A stretch of 64,000 nt of DNA from Hydractinia symbiolongicarpus (lineage: Eukaryota; Cnidaria; Hydrozoa; Anthoathecata; Hydractiniidae), in NCBI RefSeq assembly GCF_029227915.1, contig NC_079886.1, positions 2,852,001 to 2,916,000 of the forward strand, given 5' to 3'. Below the pieces are notes generated by a model, which ran no database searches, was not told where the DNA came from, and worked only from the letters and a program-made list of their open reading frames with translations. This document shows, piece after piece, positions 10,344 to 22,701 of this stretch. How positions within the stretch are numbered: position 1 is the first letter of the stretch; each line of letters begins with the position of its first letter. The position numbers and the translations under genes were made by a program.

Positions 10344-11558
10344 GGCCCGTATAGTTGAATGTATACAAAGAAAGTACCCTGTGAATAAACTCATTTTAAG
10401 AACGATTTTTTAAATTATTTTTTCACCACTAAAACGCATGAGACTTGTAGTTTTCAAAAATGTTTTAATTTTTGAGAAGACGCTGAATAAAAGAAGTTTA
10501 ATCGCTGGAAAACGAAAACCCGCGATTTCCCGTAAATCCCGTACTCGGCCCGTATAATCAAAAGTATACAAAGAAAGTACTCAGGGAGTAAACTCATTTC
10601 CCGAACGATATTTTAAATTATTTTTTCACCACTAAAACGCATGAGACTTGTAGTTTTCAAAAATGTTTTCATTTTTGATGAGACGCTAAATAAAACAAGT
10701 TTAATCGCCGGCAAACAAAAACATTAGATTTCCCGTAAATCCCGGACACGACCCGTATAATCAAAAGTATACAAAGAAAGTACCCAGGGAGTAAACTCAT
10801 TTCCCAAACGATTTTTTAATTTATTTTTTCACCACTAAAACGCATGAGACTTGTAGTTTTCAAAAATGTTTTCATTTTTGATGAGACGCTGAATAAAAGA
10901 AGTTTAATCGCCGGCAAACGAAAACCCGCGATTTCCCGTAAATCCCGTACTCGGCCCGTATAGTAAAAAGTACACAAAAAAAGTACCCAGGGAGTAAACT
11001 GATTTCCCGAATGATTTTTTAAATTATTTTTTCACCACTAAAAAGCATGAGACTTGTAGTTTTCAAAAATGTTTTCATTTTTGATGAGACGCTGAATAAA
11101 AGAAGTTTAATCGCCGGCAAACGAAAACCCGCGATTTCCTGTAAATCCTGGGCTGGCCCCTATAGTCGAATGTATACAAAGAAAGTACCCTGTGAGTAAA
11201 CTCATTTTCAGAACGATTTTTTAAATTATTTTTCCACCACTGAAACGCATGAGACTTGTAGTTTTCAAAAATGTTTTCATTTTTGATAAGACGCTGTATA
11301 AAAGAAGTTTAATCGCCGGCAAACGAAAACCCGCAATTTCCCGTAAATCCGGTACTTGACCCGTATAGTCAAAAGTTTACAAAGAAAGTACCCAGGGAGT
11401 AAACTCATTTCCCGAACGATATTTTAAATTATTTTTTCACCACTAAAACGCATGAGACTTGTAGTTTTCAAAAATGTTTTCATTTTTGATGAGACGCCGA
11501 ATGAAAGCAGCTTAATCGCCGACAACCGAAAACCCGTTTTCCCGTAAATCCCTGGCTC
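10344..11558 (+). repeat. 6-mer HOR (1215 bp)
   Basis: Monomers start at 10344, 10547, 10750, 10953, 11155 and 11358. Order: TTGAATG monomer with GAGAAG; ACTCAGGG monomer with AAAACATTAG; ACCCAGGG with TTAATTTATT; GTAAAAAGTACAC monomer with ACTGATTTCCCG; GGGCTGGCCCC monomer with ACTGAAACG; AAGTTTAC monomer ending in CCGACAACC. The unit is repeated from 11559 at a 1215-bp offset. This order is the ancestor-like version of the alpha module found further right. Confidence 0.85.
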
Positions 11559-14500
11559 GGCCCGTATAGTTGAATGTATACAAAGAAAGTACCCTGTGAA
11601 TAAACTCATTTTAAGAACGATTTTTTAAATTATTTTTTCACCACTAAAACGCATGAGACTTGTAGTTTTCAAAAATGTTTTCATTTTTGAGAAGACGCTG
11701 AATAAAAGAAGTTTAATCGCTGGAAAACGAAAACCCGCCATTTCCCGTAAATCCCGTACTCGGCCCGTATAATCAAAAGTATACAAAGAAAGTACTCAGG
11801 GAGTAAACTCATTTCCCGAACGATATTTTAAATTATTTTTTCACCACTAAAACGCATGAGACTTGTAGTTTTCAAAAATGTTTTCATTTTTGATGAGACG
11901 CTAAATAAAACAAGTTTAATCGCCGGCAAACAAAAACATTAGATTTCCCGTAAATCCCGGACACGACCCGTATAATCAAAAGTATACAAAGAAAGTACCC
12001 AGGGAGTAAACTCATTTCCCAAACGATTTTTTAATTTATTTTTTCACCACTAAAACGCATGAGACTTGTAGTTTTCAAAAATGTTTTCATTTTTGATGAG
12101 ACGCTGAATAAAAGAAGTTTAATCGCCGGCAAACGAAAACCCGCGATTTCCCGTAAATCCCGTACTCGGCCCGTATAGTAAAAAGTACACAAAAAAAGTA
12201 CCCAGGGAGTAAACTGATTTCCCGAATGATTTTTTAAATTATTTTTTCACCACTAAAACGCATGAGACTTGTAGTTTTCAAAAATGTTTTCATTTTTGAT
12301 GAGACGCTGAATAAAAGAAGTTTAATCGCCGGCAAACGAAAACCCGCGATTTCCTGTAAATCCTGGGCTGGCCCCTATAGTCGAATGTATACAAAGAAAG
12401 TACCCTGTGAGTAAACTCATTTTCAGAACGATTTTTTAAATTATTTTTCCACCACTGAAACGCATGAGACTTGTAGTTTTCAAAAATGTTTTCATTTTTG
12501 ATAAGACGCTGTATAAAAGAAGTTTAATCGCCGGCAAACGAAAACCCGCAATTTCCCGTAAATCCGGTACTTGACCCGTATAGTCAAAAGTTTACAAAGA
12601 AAGTACCCAGGGAGTAAACTCATTTCCCGAACGATATTTTAAATTATTTTTTCACCACTAAAACGCATGAGACTTGTAGTTTTCAAAAATGTTTTCATTT
12701 TTGATGAGACGCTAAATAAAACAAGTTTAATCGCCGGCAAACAAAAACATTAGATTTCCCGTAAATCCCGGACACGACCCGTATAATCAAAAGTATACAA
12801 AGAAAGTACCCAGGGAGTAAACTCATTTCCCAAACGATTTTTTAATTTATTTTTTCACCACTAAAACGCATGAGACTTGTAGTTTTCAAAAATGTTTTCA
12901 TTTTTGATGAGACGCTGAATAAAAGAAGTTTAATCGCCGGCAAACGAAAACCCGCGATTTCCCGTAAATCCCGTACTCGGCCCGTATAGTAAAAAGTACA
13001 CAAAAAAAGTACCCAGGGAGTAAACTGATTTCCCGAATGATTTTTTAAATTATTTTTTCACCACTAAAACGCATGAGACTTGTAGTTTTCAAAAATGTTT
13101 TCATTTTTGATGAGACGCTGAATAAAAGAAGTTTAATCGCCGGCAAACGAAAACCCGCGATTTCCTGTAAATCCTGGGCTGGCCCCTATAGTCGAATGTA
13201 TACAAAGAAAGTACCCTGTGAGTAAACTCATTTTCAGAACGATTTTTTAAATTATTTTTCCACCACTGAAACGCATGAGACTTGTAGTTTTCAAAAATGT
13301 TTTCATTTTTGATAAGACGCTGTATAAAAGAAGTTTAATCGCCGGCAAACGAAAACCCGCAATTTCCCGTAAATCCGGTACTTGACCCGTATAGTCAAAA
13401 GTTTACAAAGAAAGTACCCAGGGAGTAAACTCATTTCCCGAACGATATATTAAATTATTTCTTCACCATTAAAACGCATGAGATTTGTAGTTTTCAAAAG
13501 TGTATCCATTTTTGATGAGACGCTGAATAAAAGAAGTTTAATCGCTAGCAAACGAAAACCCGCGATTTCCCGTAAATCCCGGGCTTGGCCCGTATAGTGG
13601 AATGTATATAAAGAAAGTACCCTGTGATCAAACTCATTTCCAGAACGATTTTTTTAAATTATTTTTTCACCACTAAAACGCATGAGACTTGTAGTTTTCA
13701 AAAGTGTTTTCATTTTTGATGAGACGCTGAATAAAAGAAGTTTAATCGCCAGCAAACGTAAACCCGCGATTTCCTGTAAATCCCGGGTCGGCCCCTATTG
13801 TCGAATGTATACAAAGAAAGTACCCTGTGAGTAAACTCATTTTCAGAACGATTTTTCAAATTATTTTTTCACCACTAAAACGCATGAGACTTTTAGTTTT
13901 TAAAAATGTTTTCATTTTTGATGAGACGCTAAATAAAACAAGTTTAATCGCCGGCAAACAAAAACATGAGATTTCCCGTACATCCCGGACACGACCCGTA
14001 TAATCAAAAGTATACAAAGAAAGTACCCAGGGAGTAAACTCATTTCCCGAACGATTTTCTAATTTATTTTTTCACCACTAAAACGCATGAGACTTGTAGT
14101 TTTCAAAAATGTTTTCATTTTTGATGAGACGCTAAATAAAACAAGTTTAATCGCCGGCAAACGTAAACCCGCGATTTCCTGTAAATCCCGGGTCGGCCCC
14201 TATTGTCGAATGTATACAAAGAAAGTACCCTGTGAGTAAACTCATTTTCAGAACGATTTTTTAAATTATTTTTTCACCACTAAAACGCATGAGACTTGCA
14301 GTTTTCAAAAATGTTTTCATTTTTGAAAAGACGCTGAATAAAAGAAGTTTAATCGTCGGCAAACGAAAACCCGCGATTTCCCGTAAATCCGGTACTCGAC
14401 CCGTATAGTCAAAAGTATGCAAATATAGTACTCAATGAGTAAACTCATTTCCCGAACGATTTTTTAAATTATTTTTTCACCACTAAAACGCATGAGGCTT

Positions 14501-14801
14501 GTAGTTTTCAAAAGTGTTTTCATTTTTGATATGACGCTAAATAAAAGAAGTTTAATCGCCGGCAAACGAAAACCCGCTTTTTCCCGTAAATCCCGTACTC
14601 GGCCCGTATAGTCAAAAGTATACAAAGAAAGTACCCTGTGAATAAACTCATTTTAAGAACGATTTTTTAAATTATTTTTTCACCATTAATACGCATGAGA
14701 CTTGTAGTTTTCAAAAATGTTTTCATTTTTGATGAGACGCCGAATGAAAGCAGCTTAATCGCCGACAACCGAAAACCCGTTTTCCCGTAAATCCCTGGCT
14801 C
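11559..14801 (+). repeat. 16-monomer stretch: second 6-mer copy, 4-mer duplication, then hybrid zone
   Basis: The 6-mer continues to about 12640, where its last monomer recombines into the AAAACATTAG type. This leaves a 4-mer of 811 bp (11965-12775), repeated from 12776 to about 13445 with virtually no change. At 13441-13500 a hybrid monomer (CGATATATT, TTTCTTCACC) joins to the GTGTATCC subtype. From there the gamma-like monomers begin, ending at the CCGACAACC anchor just before 14802. Confidence 0.8.
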
Positions 14802-16826
14802 GGCCCGTATAGTTGAATGTATACAAAGAAAGTACCCTGTGAATAAACTCATTTTAAGAACGATTTTTTAAATTATTTTTTCACCACTAAAACGCATGAG
14901 ACTTGTAGTTTTCAAAAATGTTTTCATTTTTGAGAAGACGGTGAATAAAAGAAGTTTAATCGCTGGAAAACGAAAACCCGCGATTTCCCGTAAATCCCGT
15001 ACTCGGCCCGTATAATCAAAAGTATACAAAGAAAGTACTCAGGGAGTAAACTCATTTCCCGAACGATATTTTAAATTATTTTTTCACCACTAAAACGAAT
15101 GAGACTTGTAGTTTTCAAAAATGTTTTCATTTTTGATGAGACGCTAAATAAAACAAGTTTAATCGCCGGCAAACGAAAACCCGCGATTTCCTGTAAATCC
15201 TGGGCTGGCCCCTATAGTCGAATGTATACAAAGAAAGTACCCTGTGAGTAAACTCATTTTCAGAACGATTTTTTAAATTATATTTCCACCACTGAAACGC
15301 ATGAGACTTGTAGTTTTCAAAAATGTTTTCATTTTTGAAAAAACACTGTATAAAAGAAGTTTAATCACCGGCAAACGAAAACCCGCAATTTCCCGTAAAT
15401 CCGGTACTCGACCCGAATAGTCAAAAGTATACAAAGAAAGTACCCAGGGACTAAACTCATTTCCCGAACGATTTTTAAATTATTTTTTCACCATTAAAAC
15501 GCATGAGATTTGTAGTTTTCAAAAGTGTATCCATTTTTGATGAGACGCTGAATAAAAGAAGTTTAATCGCTAGCAAACGAAAACCCGCGATTTCCCGTAA
15601 ATCCCGGGCTTGGCCCGTATAGTGGAATGTATATAAAGAAAGTACCCTGTGATCAAACTCATTTCCAGAACGATTTTTTTAAATTATTTTTTCACCACTA
15701 AAACGCATGAGACTTGTAGTTTTCAAAAGTGTTTTCATTTTTGATGAGACGCTGAATAAAAGAAGTTTAATCGCCAGCAAACGTAAACCCGCGATTTCCT
15801 GTAAACCCCGGGTCGGCCCCCATTGTCGAATGTATACAAAGAAAGTACCCTGTGAGTAAACTCATTTTCAGAACGATTTTTCAAATTATTTTTTCACCAC
15901 TAAAACGCATGAGACTTTTAGTTTTTAAAAATGTTTTCATTTTTGATGAGACGCTAAATAAAACAAGTTTAATCGCCGGCAAACAAAAACATGAGATTTC
16001 CCGTAAATCCCGGACACGACCCGTATAATCAAAAGTATACAAAGAAAGTACCCAGGGAGTAAACTCATTTCCCGAACGATTTTTTAATTTATTTTTTCAC
16101 CACTAAAACGCATGAGACTTGTAGTTTTCAAAAATGTTTTCATTTTTGATGAGACGCTAAATAAAACAAGTTTAATCGCCGGCAAACGTAAACCCGCGAT
16201 TTCCTGTAAATCCCGGGTCGGCCCCTATTGTCGAATGTATACAAAGAAAGTACCCTGTGAGTAAACTCATTTTCAGAACGATTTTTTAAATTATTTTTTC
16301 ACCACTAAAACGCATGAGACTTGCAGTTTTCAAAAATGTTTTCATTTTTGAAAAGACGCTGAATAAAAGAAGTTTAATCGCCGGCAAACGAAAACCCGCG
16401 ATTTCCCGTAAATCCGGTACTCGACCCGTATAGTCAAAAGTATGCAAATATAGTACTCAATGAGTAAACTCATTTCCCGAACGATTTTTTAAATTATTTT
16501 TTCACCACTAAAACGCATGAGGCTTGTAGTTTTCAAAAGTCTTTTCATTTTTGATATGACGATAAATAAAAGAAGTTTAATCGCCGGCAAACGAAAACCC
16601 GCTTTTTCCCGTAAATCCCGTACTCGGCCCGTATAGTCAAAAGTATACAAAGAAAGTACCCTGTGAATAAACTCATTTTAAGAACGATTTTTTAAATTAT
16701 TTTTTCACCACTAAAACGCATGAGACTTGTAGTTTTCAAAAATTTTTTCATTTTTGATGAGACGCCGAATGAAAGCAGTTTAATCGCTGACAACCGAAAA
16801 CCCGTTTTCCCGTAAATCCCTGGCTC
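14802..16826 (+). repeat. 10-mer HOR (2025 bp): beta + gamma modules
   Basis: Unit between two CTGGCTCGG anchors. Beta (14802-15814, five monomers): TTGAATG with GAGAAGACGGTG; ACTCAGGG; TGGGCTGGCCCC; GACCCGAATAG with ACCATTAAAACG and GTGTATCC; GGGCTTGGCCCGTATAGTGG with TGATCAAAC. Gamma (15815-16826, five monomers): CCCCCATTGTCG with ACTTTTAG; GGACACG; CCCCTATTGTCG with CTTGCAG and GAAAAGACG; ATGCAAATATAG with AGGCTTG; anchor monomer. There is no alpha module here. Confidence 0.85.
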
Positions 16827-19800
16827 GGCCCGTATAGTTGAATGTATACAAAGAAAGTACCCTGTGAATAAACTCATTTTAAGAACGATTTTTTAAATTA
16901 TTTTTTCACCACTAAAACGCATGAGACTTGTAGTTTTCAAAAATGTTTTCATTTTTGAGAAGACGCTGAATAAAAGAACTTTAATCGCCGGAAAACGAAA
17001 ACCCGCGATTTCCCGTAAATCCCGTACTCGGCCCGTATAGTCAAAAGTATACAAAGAAAGTACTCAGGGAGTAAACTCATTTCCCGAACGATATTTTAAA
17101 TTATTTTTTCACCACTATAACGCATGAGACTTGTAGTTTTCAAAAATGTTTTCATTTTTGATGAGACGCTAAATAAAACAAGTTTAATCGCCGGCAAACA
17201 AAAACATTAGATTTCCCGTAAATCCCGGACACGACCCGTATAATCAAAAGTATACAAAGAAAGTACCCAGGGAGTAAACTCATTTCCCGAACAATTTTTT
17301 ATATTATTTTTTCACCACTAAAACGCATGAGACTTGTAGTTTTCAAAAATGTTTTCATTTTTGATGAGACGCTGAATAAAAGAAGTTTAATCGCCGGCAA
17401 ACGAAAACCCGCGATTTCCCATAAATCCCGTACTCGGCCCGTATAGTAAAAAGTACACAAAAAAAGTACCCAGGGAGTAAACTGATTTCCCGAATGATTT
17501 TTTAAATTATTTTTCCACCACTAAAACGCATGAGACTTGTAGTTTTCAAAAATGTTTTCATTTTTGATGAGACGCTGAATAAAAGAAGTTTAATCGCCGG
17601 CAAACGAAAACCCGCGATTTCCTGTAAATCCCGGGCTGTCCCCTAAAGTCGAATGTATACAAAGAAAGTACCCTGTGAGTAAACTCATTTTCAGAACGAT
17701 TTTTTAAATTATTTTTCCACCACTTAAACGCCTGAGACTTGTAGTTTTCAAAAATGTTTTCATTTTTGATAAGACGCTGTATAAAAGAAGTTTAATCGCC
17801 GGCAAACGAAAACCCGCAATTTTCCGTAAATCCGGTACTCGACCCGTATAGTCAAAAGTATACAAAGAAAGTACCCAGGGACTAAACTCATTTCCCGAAC
17901 GATTTTTAAATTATTTTTTCACCATTAAAACGCATGAGATTTGTAGTTTTCAAAAGTGTATCCATTTTTGATGAGACGCTGAATAAAAGAAGTTTAATCG
18001 CCAGCAAACGAAAACCCGCGATTTCCCGTAAATCCCGGGCTTGGCCCGTATAGTGGAATGTATATAAAGAAAGTACCCTGTGATCAAACTCATTTCCAGA
18101 ACGATTTTTTTAAATTATTTTTTCACCATTAAAACGCATGAGACTTGTAGTTTTCAAAAGTGTTTTCATTTTTGATGAGACGCTGTATAAAAGAAGTTTA
18201 ATCGCCAGCAAACGAAAACCCGCGATTTCCCGTAAATCCCGGGCTTGGCCCGTATAGTTGAATGTATACAAAGAAAGTACCCTGTGAATAAACTCATTTT
18301 AAGAACGATTTTTTAAATTATTTTTTCACCACTAAAACGCATGAGACTTGTAGTTTTCAAAAATGTTTTCATTTTTGAGAAGACGGTGAATAAAAGAAGT
18401 TTAATCGCTGGAAAACGAAAACCCGCGATTTCCCGTAAATCCCGTACTCGGCCCGTATAATCAAAAGTATACAAAGAAAGTACTCAGGGAGTAAACTCAT
18501 TTCCCGAACGATATTTTAAATTATTTTTTCACCACTATAACGCATGAGACTTGTAGTTTTCAAAAATGTTTTCATTTTTGATGAGACGCTAAATAAAACA
18601 AGTTTAATCGCCGGCAAACGAAAACCCGCGATTTCCTGTAAATCCTGGGCTGCCCCTATAGTCGAATGTATACAAAGAAAGTACCCTGTGAGTAAACTCA
18701 TTTTCAGAACGATTTTTTAAATTATTTTTCCACCACTGAAACGCATGAGACTTGTAGTTTTCAAAAATGTTTTCATTTTTGATAAGACACTGTATAAAAG
18801 AAGTTTAATCGCCGGCAAACGAAAACCCGCAATTTCCCGTAAATCCGGTACTCGACCCGAATAGTCAAAAGTATACAAAGAAAGTACCCAGGGACTAAAC
18901 TCATTTCCCGAACGATTTTTAAATTATTTTTTCACCATTAAAACGCATGAGATTTGTAGTTTTCAAAAGTGTATCCATTTTTGATGAGACGCTGAATAAA
19001 AGAAGTTTAATCGCTAGCAAACGAAAACCCGCGATTTCCCGTAAATCCCGGGCTTGGCCCGTATAGTGGAATGTATATAAAGAAAGTACCCTGTGATCAA
19101 ACTCATTTCCAGAACGATTTTTTTAAATTATTTTTTCACCACTAAAACGCATGAGACTTGTAGTTTTCAAAAGTGTTTTCATTTTTGATGAGACGCTGAA
19201 TAAAAGAAGTTTAATCGCCAGCAAACGTAAACCCGCGATTTCCTGTAAACCCCGAGTCGGCCCCCATTGTCGAATGTATACAAAGAAAGTACCCTGTGAG
19301 TAAACTCATTTTCAGAACGATTTTTCAAATTATTTTGTCACCACTAAAACGCATGAGACTTTTAGTTTTTAAAAATGTTTTCATTTTTGATGAGACGCTA
19401 AATAAAACAAGTTTAATCGCCGGCAAACAAAAACATGAGATTTCCCGTAAATCCCGGACACGACCCGTATAATCAAAAGTATACAAAGAAAGTACCCAGG
19501 GAGTAAACTCATTTCCCGAACGACTTTTTAATTTATTTTTTCACCACTAAAACGCATGAGACTTGTAGTTTTCAAAAATGTTTTCATTTTTGATGAGACG
19601 CTAAATAAAACAAGTTTAATCGCCGGCAAACGTAAACCCGCGATTTCCTGTAAATCCCGGGTCGGCCCCTATTGTCGAATGTATACAAAGAAAGTACCCT
19701 GTGAGTAAACTCATTTTCAGAACGATTTTTTAAATTATTTTTTCACCACTAAAACGCATGAGACTTGCAGTTTTCAAAAATGTTTTCATTTTTGAAAAGA

Positions 19801-20270
19801 CGCTGAATAAAAGAAGTTTAATCGCCGGCAAACGAAAACCCGCGATTTCCCGTAAATCCGGTACTCGACCCGTATAGTCAAAAGTATGCAAATATAGTAC
19901 TCAATGAGTAAACTCATTTCCCGAACGATTTTTTAAATTATTTTTTCACCACTAAAACGCATGAGGCTTGTAGTTTTCAAAAGTCTTTTCATTTTTGATA
20001 TGACGATAAATAAAAGAAGTTTAATCGCCGGCAAACGAAAACCCGCTTTTTCCCGTAAATCCCGTACTCGGCCCGTATAGTCAAAAGTATACAAAGAAAG
20101 TACCCTGTGAATAAACTCATTTTAAGAACGATTTTTTAAATTATTTTTTCACCACTAAAACGCATGAGACTTGTAGTTTTCAAAAATTTTTTCATTTTTG
20201 ATGAGACGCCGAATGAAAGCAGTTTAATCGCCGACAACCGAAAACCCGTTTTCCCGTAAATCCCTGGCTC
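16827..20270 (+). repeat. 17-mer HOR (3444 bp): alpha + beta + gamma
   Basis: Alpha (16827-18246) has seven monomers: TTGAATG with GAGAAGACGCTG; ACTCAGGG with ACTATAACG and AAAACATTAG; GGACACG with ACAATTTTTTATATT; GTAAAAAGTACAC; GGGCTGTCCCCTAAAG with CCTGAG and TATAAAAG; GGTACTCGACCC with GTGTATCC; GTGGAATG with TGATCAAAC. Beta follows at 18247-19258 and gamma at 19259-20270, both close copies of the same modules in the preceding 10-mer. Confidence 0.87.
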
Positions 20271-22701
20271 GGCCCGTATAGTTGAATGTATACAAAGAAA
20301 GTACCCTGTGAATAAACTCATTTTAAGAACGATTTTTTAAATTATTTTTTCACCACTAAAACGCATGAGACTTGTAGTTTTCAAAAATGTTTTCATTTTT
20401 GAGAAGACGCTGAATAAAAGAACTTTAATCGCCGGAAAACGAAAACCCGCGATTTCCCGTAAATCCCGTACTCGGCCCGTATAGTCAAAAGTATACAAAG
20501 AAAGTACTCAGGGAGTAAACTCATTTCCCGAACGATATTTTAAATTATTTTTTCACCACTATAACGCATGAGACTTGTAGTTTTCAAAAATGTTTTCATT
20601 TTTGATGAGACGCTAAATAAAACAAGTTTAATCGCCGGCAAACAAAAACATTAGATTTCCCGTAAATCCCGGACACGACCCGTATAATCAAAAGTATACA
20701 AAGAAAGTACCCAGGGAGTAAACTCATTTCCCGAACAATTTTTTATATTATTTTTTCACCACTAAAACGCATGAGACTTGTAGTTTTCAAAAATGTTTTC
20801 ATTTTTGATGAGACGCTGAATAAAAGAAGTTTAATCGCCGGCAAACGAAAACCCGCGATTTCCCATAAATCCCGTACTCGGCCCGTATAGTAAAAAGTAC
20901 ACAAAAAAAGTACCCAGGGAGTAAACTGATTTCCCGAATGATTTTTTAAATTATTTTTCCACCACTAAAACGCATGAGACTTGTAGTTTTCAAAAATGTT
21001 TTCATTTTTGATGAGACGCTGAATAAAAGAAGTTTAATCGCCGGCAAACGAAAACCCACGATTTCCTGTAAATCCCGGGCTGTCCCCTAAAGTCGAATGT
21101 ATACAAAGAAAGTACCCTGTGAGTAAACTCATTTTCAGAACGATTTTTTAAATTATTTTTCCACCACTTAAACGCCTGAGACTTGTAGTTTTCAAAAATG
21201 TTTTCATTTTTGATAAGACGCTGTATAAAAGAAGTTTAATCGCCGGCAAACGAAAACCCGCAATTTTCCGTAAATCCGGTACTCGACCCGTATAGTCAAA
21301 AGTATACAAAGAAAGTACCCAGGGACTAAACTCATTTCCCGAACGATTTTTAAATTATTTTTTCACCATTAAAACGCATGAGATTTGTAGTTTTCAAAAG
21401 TGTATCCATTTTTGATGAGACGCTGAATAAAAGAAGTTTAATCGCCAGCAAACGAAAACCCGCGATTTCCCGTAAATCCCGGGCTTGGCCCGTATAGTGG
21501 AATGTACATAAAGAAAGTACCCTGTGATCAAACTCATTTCCAGAACGATTTTTTTAAATTATTTTTTCACCATTAAAACGCATGAGACTTGTAGTTTTCA
21601 AAAGTGTTTTCATTTTTGATGAGACGCTGAATAAAAGAAGTTTAATCGCCAGCAAACGTAAACCCGCGATTTCCTGTAAACCCCGAGTCGGCCCCCATTG
21701 TCGAATGTATACAAAGAAAGTACCCTGTGAGTAAACTCATTTTCAGAACGATTTTTCAAATTATTTTGTCACCACTAAAACGCATGAGACTTTTAGTTTT
21801 TAAAAATGTTTTCATTTTTGATGAGACGCTAAATAAAACAAGTTTAATCGCCGGCAAACAAAAACATGAGATTTCCCGTAAATCCCGGACACGACCCGTA
21901 TAATCAAAAGTATACAAAGAAAGTACCCAGGGAGTAAACTCATTTCCCGAACGACTTTTTAATTTATTTTTTCACCACTAAAACGCATGAGACTTGTAGT
22001 TTTCAAAAATGTTTTCATTTTTGATGAGACGCTAAATAAAACAAGTTTAATCGCCGGCAAACGTAAACCCGCGATTTCCTGTAAATCCCGCGTCGGCCCC
22101 TATTGTCGAATGTATACAAAGAAAGTACCCTGTGAGTAAACTCATTTTCAGAACGATTTTTTAAATTATTTTTTCACCACTAAAACGCATGAGACTTGCA
22201 GTTTTCAAAAATGTTTTCATTTTTGAAAAGACGCTGAATAAAAGAAGTTTAATCGCCGGCAAACGAAAACCCGCGATTTCCCGTAAATCCGGTACTCGAC
22301 CCGTATAGTCAAAAGTATGCAAATATAGTACTCAATGAGTAAACTCATTTCCCGAACGATTTTTTAAATTATTTTTTCACCACTAAAACGCATGAGGCTT
22401 GTAGTTTTCAAAAGTCTTTTCATTTTTGATATGACGATAAATAAAAGAAGTTTAATCGCCGGCAAACGAAAACCCGCTTTTTCCCGTAAATCCCGTACTC
22501 GGCCCGTATAGTCAAAAGTATACAAAGAAAGTACCCTGTGAATAAACTCATTTTAAGAACGATTTTTTAAATTATTTTTTCACCACTAAAACGCATGAGA
22601 CTTGTAGTTTTCAAAAATTTTTTCATTTTTGATGAGACGCCGAATGAAAGCAGTTTAATCGCCGACAACCGAAAACCCGTTTTCCCGTAAATCCCTGGCT
22701 C
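20271..22701 (+). repeat. 12-mer HOR (2431 bp): alpha + gamma
   Basis: Alpha at 20271-21689, gamma at 21690-22701, with no beta. It shares private variants with the next unit (GTACATAAAG near 21505 and 23936; AACCCACG near 21056 and 23487). By eye the alpha modules of these two units are almost indistinguishable, making this one of the youngest duplications. One visible difference in the gamma part is CCCGCGTCGG near 22088 against CCCGGGTCGG elsewhere. Confidence 0.88.
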